DNA of 64,000 bases from Tachypleus tridentatus (lineage: Eukaryota; Arthropoda; Merostomata; Xiphosura; Limulidae): the NCBI RefSeq assembly GCF_004210375.1, contig NC_134837.1:159629310-159693309 (forward strand), written 5' to 3'. Shown one piece after another: positions 29,101 through 44,100 of the stretch. Below the pieces are notes generated by a model. It was not told the origin of the DNA, did not search any database, and saw only the letters and a program-made list of their open reading frames with translations. Both the position numbers and the translations under genes were made by a program. Numbering within the stretch: the stretch's first letter is position 1; each line of letters opens with the position of its first letter.

Positions 29101-32100
29101 TTCTAGCGGTGTGAGTCCACAGACATGCCACTCTGCCACGGGGGAACATCAGCGAGTTTAATTGGAACAAATTAAAAGTGTGATACAAAACATAAGAATA
29201 TCAACTTACATAAATATACTTTAAGATCTCTAATTTAAAATAATTGGGTGTATAAGTAATTACACTTATAAATGGGTGGAACAGAAAAACTGTAAATTAA
29301 AATGAAGATAGCCTGAAGAATATGATGTTACAAGTTAGGGTTTGAAATCAATTTGTAATTTAAACTTTCTTTTATTAAGGGTTAATTTTTGAATGAATTT
29401 TAATTAAATATTTTCAAATTATTTATGAAGAAAGGATGAGTATTATTTTCGTTTTTGCATATGTGTTATTGAAGCTGGAAGGTTTAGGTTTTGACAAGTT
29501 TTATTGCCACTGCTGGATAATTTCATACGTATATGTGATTCGTATACGTAGTTAGCGCTTATTTTGACAAAGTACACGGCTTTATGATTACTACAAGTAC
29601 CTTTGTATCAAACCTATGAATATAAAGAGATAGCTAGCTAGAAGATCTTTGATTCTAAATACATGTTGAAGAAACGACTTTCCAACTGATGTTTACTATT
29701 ATGATTTGATACGTCGATCATGTTCCTAATTTGCGAGCTAACGCATAATTTACAAGATTTGACAAAGCTGGAAGCTGAGTTGTTTCACATTTGCTATAAA
29801 ATGTTATTAAGTTGTGTTCAGTATGTTCAACATTTTTGACAAAATCTGCTGAAAAGTGAGTGTCATAGGTATCAAATATTTTAGTAAGAATGGTTTTTGC
29901 GTTCGGTTTTGTGACGGGAAACAAATGTAAGCAAAGAAAGAATACTGCTTGCAGGCCACTGAAAGCATACAAATACGTTGAGGAATGGTATGTAAAGCGT
30001 AGTAATGACAAGCAGCAACTATCGGAACTATTTGTTGAGCGGAGGTAATGGCATCCAAAGGAAATATGATGGGTGGGGTATGTAGCTTGGAAATTATGTC
30101 ACTTTTGTTATATGTATAGATCATTATCTATATGTTATTTTATTGGTGAAAAATTATTGATTACGATATTTTATAAATCATCATTTATGCCAAGAGTTAC
30201 CACCAGTGTAGAACTAGATCTATCTGTGATATGTTTCGTTACGAAATATTCAGACCTCAAATCATAAATTCGTGAGTTTGTGTCTAATAGAAAATAATCA
30301 TTATTCACTGGATTACTTGCCTAAGTATTTGAGAAATATCATGCTTTATGATAATCGTGGTCCAAATTACACGGTGTGCCATGCTGGTAAAAAAATTATT
30401 TAGAACTTTAAGTATAGATGATGCAACTGAAATGTATTTAGTTATAAATAATTGTTTGTTTTTTAGTCTCGCGCAAAGCTACTCGAGGGCTATCTGCGCT
30501 AGCCGTTCCTAATTTAGCAGTGTAAGACTAGAGGGAAAGCAGCTAGTCATCACCACCCACCGCCACTTCTTGGGCTACTCTTTTACCAACGAATAGTGGG
30601 ATTGACCGTCACATTATAACGCCTCCACGGCTGAAAGGGCGAGCATGTTTGGTACGACCGAGATTCGAACCCGCTACCCTCGGATTACGAGTCGAACGCA
30701 TTAACCACGCTTGGCCATGCCAGACCCGTTATAAATAATTCTTGAACGTCCAATTGATTTAAAAGACAAAAGGAAAAACAAAACTTTATCCTGGTATAAA
30801 GATTACAAAAATATATAGAATTTAAATAATAATAGTTAACCATAACTGGTGTTAGCAATATCAGTTTCCAAACGTTATCCAAACACATAATTCTTAAAAT
30901 CTTATATAATGTATAAGCAATCAAACAGTTATACATAAATATGCTGCAAAATGTCACACAAAATATGAATTGTTTTTGTCAGTCATGTTGAAATATCTGT
31001 CTACAAAATGTAAGTAAATTCGAATAAATCTGCAGCATATATTGTCATTTAACGACAATAAATCACTTTATTCACAATATGATATTAATATTTAAATGAT
31101 CCCATAAAATTCACGAGGTATTTAAATTCACTAATGGTGCTATTGCTTCCTCCCCCTCTTTATCTAATCCCGCATTTTCTCGTACACCCTCTCAAACTAC
31201 GTCAACGGGTCATGCATGCACTTGTGGTCAGAATGTGGATTTCAAAATCGGTTGTTGCATGAAGTTTAGTTAACTTGTTTTTAATATGTTTTGCATTTGG
31301 TACTGAAGAACATTGAACAGGTTATAGTTTGGTTAATAACGTGTTAAAGACAAGAATTTAGGTAAGGTAAGAAATTACTGTTATTTATACAAGTTTTGTA
31401 GATAAATGAATGTTTTTGTGTATTATAATTAGAAATACAGTAAGTTTGATTCTGTCATTTTTTTCGAAAACATGAATTACTGTTGACTGTTTTAAGTGAT
31501 AATTGTTTTCTATATGTTTTCAATAGGAATATTCTCTGTTTCCCAATCAAAGGTGACAAAGGTTGGTATTTTTGTGACATCCCTTAACAGTTGAAATATA
31601 GCTATTCAGAATTGGAGTATTTAATTAAACAATTATCTCTTTCTAATATTACTTCAGATACATTTACTGAACTGATTGAACTTACATTTGGGAAATTAGT
31701 ATATCTTCGGCTTTTTTTTACTGGTAAAATTTATTCAAGGGGTTAAACTTTAAACGTTTAAATTTTCTTATCTTAAAAACTTATTCATTATATTAACTAT
31801 TTAGAAAGTTAACTATTTTATTTCTCCAGATAAACCACTCAATTGCTTGTAATTGTATAAACTGTTTATGAATATAGGAGTTTCTTATTATCTTCCTAAA
31901 ATCGATTGTTATTGATATTGTAATTACCATTGTTCAAGAGTTACCCCCACCCATTTATGTATAGTTTTCGGCAATCTCCTTTTGTAAAAAACACGCGGTT
32001 AACATATCTTTGGTTCTGTAAATAAATTCAGAGGCGTAGAAAGCCAACTAGAAATGGAGATGTGGGGACAATGTTTATTTGATCGAGCTAAGCCAAGAAA

Positions 32101-35100
32101 TATGTACCACAGGCACACTATTACGGTCAGAGGTCAAAGTTCGCCTTAGAGTCCTAAAAGTCCTTATGCTGTGGATTAACCATTCTTCCATCTCGCGCTT
32201 TTCTTGAAAGTAATTTTTCTAAATATAATGCATTTTATTGGGAAAGCTTGAAAAGTGAAAGATGTACTTGCCTTTTCCTACCCCATTTAAATTTATCAGC
32301 AATATAGATGATTTAGAAACATTGATTTAAACATAAAATGGGAATAAATAAACTGCAAAAATGAATTCAAATATTATACATTTTTTTATTGGTTTAAACT
32401 GTCATGAACTTGACATTGTCGTATGCTAATAGTTTAATTCTTTCTTTGTAAAAACATTTATTTCTTAAATTTACATCAATATTTGGTAGCAAGAAATTGT
32501 TAAAATTTAAATTTTCTAATAGTTTTGGTTTCAAACAAATATTAAAGGACCTTTTAATAAACAAATTTCTTTACAAATAAATTGCTGTGTATTTTTTTTA
32601 ATTAATATTGTAAACATCGTCATTAGTTTTTCATGTTCGCTGCAGGAACTATTGGCGTAGTTGAACTGTGTAATAAAGTGAATGCGAAGGAGTTTTCTTT
32701 GTTCGACGAAGAAATCGCTAAAGCCTTTTCTATTTCTTGTGGAGTAAGCATCATGCATGTAAGTTGGATGTTAATTTCTAACATTATTCAGAAATATGTC
32801 AATTTAACAAGTAAGAACAAGAAAACCTAGTTTTATTCATTGAGCTACCAGACAAATAAATCTAATTTAAACAGCACAACGACGTTGTTTGATCGTCTAA
32901 GTAAAAAAATCTTTGAATTTTTGTTATAGTGCAATTTTAATATTTTTCGTTATTATAGTCGCTGATGTGGAATAAAGTACGAGATGCACAACACAGAAGC
33001 AAACTTTCCAATGAATTAACGATGTATCGCATGCAGGTAAGTCTCATGAGGTTAGAGCTTCAACTATGCTATGCTATAAGCTAGCGTAGTAAGCTATGGA
33101 AAGTTTTTCGCTTTCTTCGGTAATGTCGCTAGTTTTTAAAGATTTCGTAAATATCTGATTATTTGGAAATTAAACTTAGAAAGCTTAGAATTACGTTGTG
33201 TTTTCAACTGAAAGTTATTCTGGGTTAAAACATAGTTCATAATCGAGGAGAAAGAAGTTAAACTGACAATTATTATAAATTAGTCACATTAGAAATTGGT
33301 ATTAAACAAGAAGTCGTTCAACTTTGGGCATGATGATGGGTAAAATGATGCAACTTAGCTAACTAATGAATGATTATTTGTTGTAAAAGTATTACACTAT
33401 GTAACACAAATTTTGTTCCTGGATAGTATGTGTTAGTTCTTAATTGCTTATGTTGTAAAAGTACAGAAAATAGCCATTATTCCCTTCAAACTTTGCTTTT
33501 GTGACCTGGATAATGAAATTTAGAAATTAACTTGTTTTATTCAGACCTTACGTAAATGAAAGGGTGCAAATTTGCCGGGTTTTACATAGAAAATAACATA
33601 TGAATCAAGATTTACATGTATTTATACTAAAATTATATAAAAATGGACAAAAATGTTTAGAAGTGAGTAGTATTTCGAGATTTGCGACTCATGTAAATCA
33701 CTTTCACGTATCAACCCCCAAATACAGTCTCGGCATTCAACTTTGTTAGACCGAGATCTCTGATCAAGTCATTCAGGTATCTTTGGTTGGGTAGTATGGG
33801 TTTCTCTCAACAGCTGCACCTCTGAAATTTTAATTTGGATCTTCAACGTCTACCTCTTCTGATTTGCTGCTCTCTTCTGAGGATGGCTGTTTTCTCTCTG
33901 GCGAATTGGGTAGAGGGAGCTCCACTGGGTGGATGGATGATGGAAGGTCGGAATACATGATAGCAGACGTTTGGAAGGTTCCACCGTGAAGTAGTAATAG
34001 CTTGAGTGGTCAATGGGTTCACGCCAAATTCTTGGAATAGCGAACTTGATGGCTCTCCCTTCCCCTCTGCATCATCCTGCAAAAGAGCAAAATAAAATTA
34101 TTATGAAGAATAAATTTATTTCATCCACAACTAATATGTGAGAGGCTCATGCAAAATATTTTTATTTTTATATACTATTGAAAATCTAAAAACAAATAAG
34201 ATTTTTAAATTATAAAAGGTCTAAAATTTGTATAATATAAAATATAACTATTCAAACAAACAGAAATTGTCCGTCTTACCTTCTAGAGTTTTTATGCAGT
34301 ACTCACAGGTAAAATGAGGTGTCCAGGGTTTGTCTTGATCCCCAACAGGCATGCCGAAATATTCCTTGTAGGCTTTACAGATTTTAGCAGATGCTGTCAC
34401 AAGGTACTTTTTGGTCTTGTCTTGATAAATTGGCCACATACATAGCAGAATACGTCTAGAGAATGATGCCATCTCTGATAAAATCAAATAAGTCTATATA
34501 TTCACTTAGGCAGCTAGAACTAAACTGAAGTGGTGAGCCGCTGTGTATAATATATATATATATTACTATGGAAAGCTCTAGAAAATTCTAAAAGGTTCTT
34601 AAATTCTTGTAACTTCGAGAAAATTCTCTATCAACTACTCAGCATTAAATCTTCCTGAACTGTTCTGGAAAATGGGTAAATTTTAAAATTTCATTACCCA
34701 GGTCACAAAAGCAAAGTTTGAAGAGAAAAATAAGTATTCTATTTACTTTAAGCACAAGAAATTGGGAAATAACACTTTCTGCCCAGGAACAAAAAAAAAA
34801 CGTAAACGTTTTGTTACATAATGTTATCAGTGTAGCTACCGATATGGCCACCAACTTTGATTTAATTTCTTTAAATTTCATCTCTTTTTGGCCGCACCTC
34901 CTTTTAACGTGTTTTTTTTTATAATTGGTATAACCACAAGCATCATTATTTTAATGAATTGCTTAAGCTAATATCCCGTGAAGCTAAAACCTCTGTAACT
35001 AGGATAATTTCACAAAATGTACTAAATTGGTGCTGACAAGTTAGCAAATAATAATGAATAATAATCGTCCATCCGTATAATTCTTTTGAAAAATTGTATA

Positions 35101-38100
35101 GCTGTTGACAACACTTAATTTTTTTATCTATTTTAATGTATTTCAATGTAAATAAGATTTCCAATAACTGTAATAATAATTTATTACATCGAGTATATTA
35201 AGTTTCCAAAATACACCTAGCAAATTTATTAGATTTCATAACTTTTCAAAACTATTATCTTGACAAGTCTTGTTAGTCTGTGCTTTTTCACTGAATTGAG
35301 ACTTCTGGTGTACCAATGACACCTCTGAGGGCTCATGGCGCTAAAATTCTTGTTTAGATAATCGCAATAGCCACATCATAGACAGCTCATTATGTATTTT
35401 TGTGCTTCATAACCTTAAAATACATTTTAACGTATTTAATCCTTACTGGGAATAATATTTAAAGTCAATATTATGTCACAAAGTCAAAGCGATAAAAATT
35501 AGCAATTTCTATAATCAGGGAACTCGTCCTATTTATTTGATTGCCTATATTCACTACTCTTATTTTCGTGTAAAACTTTGTTTAATGTATAAGAAAAGAG
35601 ACCATATTGTCTCTTAAGTGAATTTCTGCATTCAACTACGATTCTGTTTACCCCGATTTTTCTTAACTATTACATATCTTAACACACTTTTCTTATCCAC
35701 AATTCTTACTGGGATATCCTCAATATTTGCGAATTAATTACTCTAAGCAATCCCTTTTCTTCAACAGATCTATTTTATCTGTAACTTTATAAAATAGATG
35801 AATGAAATCTGGTTTAGCTTCTGCAGAAAAATTGGACTGATTATGGACAAAACATACATACTAATGTTTTAAATCTTATCCTGATTTTCTCAAACCCACG
35901 CAACAAAATTTTATTCTGTTTACAATTAATATAACTTTGTACTTACTACTCTATTGACTCTAACACATGCAGGATGAAAAAATACGATTTGCTTTTGTTA
36001 GAATTAATAACTTGTTGGTTTTTCCAACTATTTTGTCATTTCGGTGGCTGGAGCATAGACATATCGAGTCATGTCAACACCATAGCTGTAAACTCCTTAC
36101 AAAGCCGAACGATAAAACTTTAAACACTAAAATATTGTCAACTTTAGCCATTATAGAAACATTTCTGGTTGCATGGCGGTTTCGAAAATACTTTTATTCT
36201 TTGTAACCAATAACTATTTCAAACGTTTTAAGACATGAATATCACCATATCGTTTTCATGACACAATTAGTATGAAACTTGTTAATTCTATGTACGAATA
36301 TATAGTTCTAAATGTTTGCATCTACCAACACTGACTGGGATGAGTGGTCATTTTCATCTTGGCTCTTTGTGAAAATAACTTCAAGTTATCACCGGAGTTA
36401 CTACACACTGTTTACATAGTGTTTAATAGCATCATGATTACCTCCTCTTAACACCCTTAATTCTAATTAATATACTTCTTTTATTATGATTTATTATCCA
36501 CATAGTATCAGTTTATTTTTGTATTCTTATTTATCAATATTCTGAACCTGTACAGCTATTCTTATTATCAGTAGACATTTATTGTTCTCATCACTATAGT
36601 TTATTAAAACTTCACATTATTGACATTGTAGGTGATACAAGAAGAGGTACTCCGACTATGTAATTGTACCATTCCCTCTCCGGAAGCTTTCCACAATGAC
36701 TTCACCAAATTCACCTACACTCCACGTTCACTCGCTGAGTCGGACTCGTGTCTGGTAGATTCACTACTATCTTCATAAAATAAGCTAGACTTATATGATC
36801 TATTGTTCTTTTAGAGTTACCATCTGTCTGTTATTTTACAAGGAAGTACTTTCCTTATTTGTTCTATGGTCTGTAACATTATATAAAAAGCTACAGCATT
36901 ACTTTCATAATCAGATTTTTTTTCCTTGCGATAAGTATTCTGATATAAAGCACCTTCAATGTTTTACTAAGATTGACTACAAATGAGTATCAGCCTTTTG
37001 TTCCACGAACTGTACAAATTCCTCCTATAATTAACATTTAAGAATTAAGTAAAGCAATATACTATATAAAAATGTATCTCAAGACTGCTGGTATGGGTTT
37101 ACCCATTCTATATCATCCAACCTAGCAATATTAGATTTTCCTAGAAATCGCTGCTTCAAAGTTGAGAAGGCACAGACCACGTAAAATCCTTAGTGTTAAC
37201 TCCAGTAATTTGAGTTCTCTATTTCGCTTTCAGACAATTTAAACTTTGTGTGCGTGTAGAATTTATGATTCTCTCGATAAAATCTGTAAAAAAGTAGTTT
37301 GTCTTAGAGGACCGGACATGGTTAAATAGATGGTTAAACAGATTTCATAGTTCGCTTTCTGTTGTTGCAAGATTCCCTTCGTTGCTATGGTTGAGTTATA
37401 ATAGTGACAGTCGAACTCCGGTATTCGATCAGAGTAACCCAAGAGCTGGCAGTGGGCTCTGTTAAATTTTCTTTTCTATCTGTGAAAGACCATGCATTAT
37501 GGATGGATACAAAGATAATTTTGTCAATTTTAAACTTAATAGTAACATTCCAATTTTTACCAAATTCACTTATTGCAAGTTCTTTATCAATAAAATGAGT
37601 GATTTTTTTTTAAACTTTGTAAAGTCAAGAAACATTGCTTATAATTAGGTATGTCGTCATTATAAACATTTCATTGTTATAAGAATGATTAACCTGTTGA
37701 CTGCCAAGTATTTCAGCTACTACAATACAACTTTAATGCTTCTTCATTTTGTAACTTTTTCGTGACGCCATTTTGGATCGAAAGTGAAACAATTTGTAAG
37801 TAGGTCAATTGCATGTATGGTGCTGATATCTAACGTTGAAGTTAGGTATTATTGAGAACGAATTAACTCATCCGTGGCACTGTTACCAATCGGCTTGGAC
37901 GAGTTATCTCGTCTACGGCACTGAACAGGTTAATTCCATAACAGCTGAATATATATATTAAACGGAAAGAATGCATTCAAATTATCTTTATTAATTATGT
38001 AATAAATAATCAGTGTTTTAAAGTTTATAAACAACCTTATATTGTGAAGTATATTTCGTATTCGTTCTAATGGTTCATGAGCTTCAATCTATGAATACCG

Positions 38101-41100
38101 TATTTAATTCTGTTCTGTTTTTTTTTCTCGTTTAAGAGTGATATATTTATTGTATTGTTGGTTAACTTTATGATACCAATTTTATTCAGTGATTATGAAA
38201 CACTTATAGTATGATTGCTTTCTTATCAGGCTGTGATGAGTATGTTCAAAAGTCTCGGAATGATAAGCCGGTGGAGAATAAGTAAAGAAACATTGGCTAG
38301 GTAAGCTGAATTAAAACGGCAACTTTTAAATGGAAATCTTCAAGGATGGGGAGTTTGTTTGAATTTGACGATAAAATGTTTACTACTTCTTCCTGTCTTT
38401 TTAGAATTTTTTATTTAGTAAACTTTTAATAAATGTATATTCTCTTCAAAAACTTAATACGAGTGTTGTGTTCAGTTTTTTTAACATAGTTCTCTCAGTA
38501 GACTCGTTTAATACACAAGCTTTACTTTTCTCTGTAAACTATCTTAAGCTTAAAAAAGTTATGCGGATAAACAATGTAAGTCGTTTCGGAAACTATTTTG
38601 TTTTCTTAGCTAATACTACATGCGAATAAGAACCTTGCAGTAAAAGTTGATGTGAATAATATAAAATTCTTGACATATTTTAAACTTTCATTACACTGAA
38701 TTCAGAAATAGTGAATTTAAAAAACAAACACCTAAATATTAATTCTTGTTGCAAACAGTAACGTTTAACCCTACTGTAGATTTGTACTGATGGTCAAAAA
38801 AGGCTACAGAGATCCACCTTACCACAACTGGACACACGCCTTTGCAGTTGGTCATTTTTGTTACTTGCTGTTGAAAAACCTCAACTTAATGGGAAGTTAT
38901 CTAACGTAAGACAACACGGTGCAGTTTTTCAATTACCTCACATATTTTATTTCTGTTAATTGCAATTTGTATAATATGTATGTAAGAAAACTCTTTCTAT
39001 GAATCCGTATTATGTACTTTGAAGAAAGTATTTTTAATAAAATGTTCTTCGAAATGCCGAACTTACTTTTATGAAAAGTAATGTAAAACTAATGATTCCA
39101 ATTGAGCAAATTGTGAATTTTAAAAACCGAATTTAATTCATCAATTATTCAAACCTAGAAAAGAATTTTCGTTTATTTTGTTTGTTAAGCACAGATATGC
39201 TATGACTGTTATACTGCTGCCAGTATCGAATCCTCAATTCTTAAGTCCTCGGACTTATTGCAGAGCCAAACGGGCTTTTCTGATCCACTAATACTTTATG
39301 AAGATTAAGTTTTTAAATTATTTATATTATTCATCAGACTAGGTAGGTCACTGTATTAAAGTCAAATATTAAATGTAAAAAAAATTAGCTAGAGCCCTGT
39401 ACAACCTCTTAAACTTTTCCTCTGCAAATAAAAGTTAGTGACAGTAAACAGATGATTGAATCTTACAAAATGTAAATAAAGCTGAATATGATAAAATTAT
39501 TTCTAGCTTTTGAATAGAAGTACAAAAAGAACATTTTAAATGTTATCACTTTTGTTAGTAAGTAAAAACGGGTATAATGAACTAATATTGGACTGTGAAA
39601 CCCATCAAATTTACGTTTGAACTTGGTTTTAATCTGGTTATTAAATATATAGGTTCTTTCTTAAATAAGTTTCGTCTTAGTTGCAAGGAATGATGCAGAA
39701 AATAAAGGTGCAAGATGAACATAAATCTAAGGTTGAGTTTAATAAAGCACCATTCTTTAGAAAATGGATTACGAATTCGAGTTTTTAAATTCCTTTCTAA
39801 ACCTAGAAATTGTGTTCTTAAAATACGTGTTCTGGGTATTTTTACAGACATTTAGAAGGCCTTGCTTTGTTTGTAGCGTGTCTTTGCCACGACCTGGATC
39901 ATCGTGGTACAAACAACTCCTTTCAAATAGCCTCAGTAAGTATAAATGTCATCAGTGTTTGATAAGTTGTTGTTGAAATGATACCAAGCTCTTTGATCAA
40001 TTTCTGTATTAACAATACCATATTCGTTTCTTACTTACGTTTTTGTCAGTTGTGTTTATAAAATGTTTTTATGTAACTATTACCCGTCAATACTATCTGG
40101 ATTCTTTGTTTTAATGGTTTTATTATTAATCTGATGACACTTCAGGAATTTTTTGAGTGATTTTTAATGATGTCGATTTAAACTAGCCTGTTTGATTTAC
40201 CATTATGCGAGCGTTACTTGTTTGTTATACTGGTTTCTTATTAGTTGATTGAATATTACTATTCACAGTTTACATCCTAAATACAACTGGATATTTATTT
40301 CTTTTGCAAAGTAAGTCTAAAGCTAAACTGACTTTAAAGCTAAGAAATAAAAAAATTAGCCATGGTGTATAATGCAAAATAAACAATATTCATATCGAAA
40401 TACAAAACATGACGTGCATATTTGCGTTGTACACTGAACATCTACCTTCTACTGTACATGCGAATTGATTAACAGGCGTCTTTCCTCTCAAGATAGTTTT
40501 TGTCGACGAATTTGCTTAATTAATACACCATGTAGAGCTGTTTAAATCGAACACTCCTTACTTAACGGGAACCTTTGGATTTACCTATAACGATTAGTAC
40601 TTTCCATGTGACTAATCGTTGTAATTCAACATGGGAAAGGTCGTAACCTTAAGATGACATTTGTTAACCTCTGAAGGGCACTGCTATCATGGCCCTTCTT
40701 GCACAGCGTGTAGCGTTATGTCAATATTCCAGTAGATGAAGCATATATCTCTAGAGAACAACAAATGAACAAAGTCAACTGGAACACGTGTTTGTACGAA
40801 AACTGCATATATTAAGACAAATTAAAAACTTTTTCATACCAAAATTAGAGGGTGCAAAATGCTTGGTTTGCCTGCATACCACAACATTTCTTGCAGTGTG
40901 TATAGCATAGTACAATCAGAGACCGTCAAATCCCTACTTAGTATGAAATTTGTCAACTGTGACATTTTGACATGCAAGTAAATTGGAGTTTTTTTACCGT
41001 TGTCTATATCATTGTAAAGTGATGGTGATTAAATACATGACCTTAATGATAATAAGTATGACGTAGACCCGATTGTGTTTTTCCATTCAATAAAAAGAAA

Positions 41101-44100
41101 ACTCGTGTAGGGAATTTATCTTTGTATCACAAATGTTCCTTTTGTACAAAAAACTTGTCAAAGTAAGACTTAAAACGTTTTCTATGAAACTAATTTCAAC
41201 AATTTGTTTATGTAAACAAATTTCCCAATGTTTTGCAAAAATCTTGTGTCGTAAGACTTTAAGTAAAATGGACACAAACTAAACAATATTTCATTACATT
41301 TGAAAATGAAACTAAAACGATATTTATTTCTAAATTTTGCCAGTATTAATATTTTATCATCAGACAGAATACTATACACTCTCAATAAATTATAACCATT
41401 CATCTTTGAATAGATTTACCTGTATATTAATTATTTTACTTACATTGGACCTTGTTTAATAACGAATTTCAGTACCTTACTGTAAACTTGTGTTACGTTA
41501 CTTCAAAGTTTTACAGTATCTAAACCAGGTTTCATGTTTGATATTCTAAAATCCTTGTAATAAAAAAACGACGAAATTTAGAAAGTTATTACATTTTTAA
41601 TCATCGGTGTGTAAGGTGAGGTAAAGTACTTGAATAATTACGTTATGTTTATCAAAACATAACATATAAGTAATCTGCAAATTTTAAATATTTGTATTTT
41701 CCAGAAGTCAATTCTTGCTACTCTGTATAGTTCTGAGGGCTCTGTTTTAGAGGTGAGCACTTCTATTAGTAAATTCTATAGCTGTAAAAAGAGACATGCA
41801 GAGGTGAACGAAAATTCTGAATTATAATGCCAATTTTATCTGTAGTAGGCCTAGTGTAAAAATATTTTTGTAATAGGATGTTGCTTTCAGTTTTGCATTG
41901 GAGTTCAAAAGTTGTTTTTGTAATTTGTCTGTAAGTACCCTCTCTAAGAAAATTTTTATACAAGGTTGTTTTATTTTTTTTAGTTTTGTACAATAATAAC
42001 TGTAGTCTTGTACTTCTTGAAAAAATTTTCTTAATTTTAAAACTTGCCAAATGATAGGTCAGTTTTTCAATACATTATTTTGAACTGTTTCTAAAACTAA
42101 GATTTCATTCACTCTCCTGCATTTGACATCTTCAAATCATTATCGAACGATTTCCTCATTTTATTAAAATAAATACCACTTGAATAAAATTGTTTAGGAA
42201 TTTTTGTTGAGTCAAAGTTATTCTTTATAATCGAACCCTTTCAAACTATCTTTAAAATGAGCCATTTTTTATAACGCAAATGGCATGTCAATATCATTTT
42301 ACTTGTATAACAAAAAAAAATCAAAACCACGTTTACTTGTTTTATAGAGGCATCATTTTGCTCAATCAATGGCAATCATAAACACTGAAGGCTGCAACAT
42401 ATTTGAAAATTTGACCAGCAAAGTAAGTATTTTAAGTCGCGCAGGAAATTTAAATTTGAAAAAAATAAAATTGTAATTCGGACGCACACTTTAAGAAACA
42501 ATTACACAGTTCTCTAGTATGTTAACCATTAGAGAAAAATAATTAATTACACAGTTCTCTAGTATGTTAACCATTAGAGAAAAATAATTACATAGTTCTC
42601 TAGTATGTTAACCATTAGAGAAAAATAATTACACAGTTCTCTAGTATGTTAACCATTAGAGAAAAATAATTAATTACACAGTTCTCTAGTATGTTAACCG
42701 TTAGAGAAAAATAATTAATTACACAGTTCTCTAGTATGTTAACCGTTAGAGAAAAATAATTAATTACACAGTTCTCTAGTATGTTAACCGTTAGAGAAAA
42801 ATAATTAATACCAGGAAATTAACTACGTTATTTATGTCTTTGTGACTGTAAGCATGCAAATAAACTTCTAAAGGCCTGCATCACTTCAATGATCATAAAC
42901 CCTTCCAAAGTTAAAATAAAGAGGTTGTACATATTATATAGCTGCTCCAAGTTTGAAGCTGCATTATGTATAAACAAAAAAAAACTCTGGAATCAAATTG
43001 TAAATATTATTAAAATTATCATGATATATGAAATCACTTTTAAAGTCATAATTTAGCCAAACACTATTCATCTTGTATAACATTCTTTAACCAGAAGTCG
43101 TATGATAGATATTTTCATAATATTTAAAACGGTGCTCTTCTATTTATAACTGAAATGTTGCACGTGTCGTTTTAAATATAACACGTTTCAGTGTTAATTT
43201 AAAATGAGAAGAGCATTTCTATGGTTGATAAACTGTAAACATACATTGTGTGTAAATAAACTTAGTCGGTTCGTACTAAAACAGTTAATATTTATAGTAA
43301 GTTTTTCAATGTCCCATCGCACTCTAAATGAGAAAATAAAACGCAGAAAAAATAACCACAATTAGTTTTGTAGTACGAAAATCCACGTCTTAATTTTAAC
43401 TTAAATAGTGTTGGCAATATTATACTTGTCTTGTAAAACTGACTATGGCTATTGTCCTTTTCCAGGAATACACGCAGTGTTTGGATTATATTCGGGATAT
43501 TATCTTAGCCACAGATTTAGCTCATCACTTTAGAGTTGCAAAACAAATCGCAGAAATGAAAGAAGGTAAGTAAAAAAAACAACAATTTATTGTAATACAC
43601 AAAATAGTAATTCTCATTAGATTATAGAAATCTTGTTCGTTTATAATGCTTAAATATTAAACTTTGGTATTTCTTTGCTTTACAAAATGAGCAATTTTTT
43701 TCTTCTGTTTTTTGTTTAATTACTTTTTTATTCTACGGGATACATTACCTTAAACAAACGAAAGAAAACAAATACAAGTAAATAGATAAAATAATATGAA
43801 ACACAATAGGGATTTTGTTATTTAGTAATGAATATTACAAGATTTTAATTTCTTGGAAAGTTACACAAAAGCTTTCTATACATAGCAGTCTCCCCATTCT
43901 AGCATTGATAGACTAGAACAGTGTTTCTCAACCTAGATTCCACGGACTGGTTTTGCGGGTTCCACAGAAACAAATCTATAATAATAGCAATACTTAAAAG
44001 AGCAGAGACTGTTATGTAAGTGTCAGTTTTTCTGGCTCTATAAATATCTGATAAAAGCCGTTATAAATCCAACTGAGCTTCTCGAAGCGTTTTCGTGAGA

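Noticed and set aside
29718-30124. Two overlapping minus-strand frames of about 100 codons as a gene
   Set aside because: They overlap in different frames, show no recognisable motif and lie in AT-rich intron.
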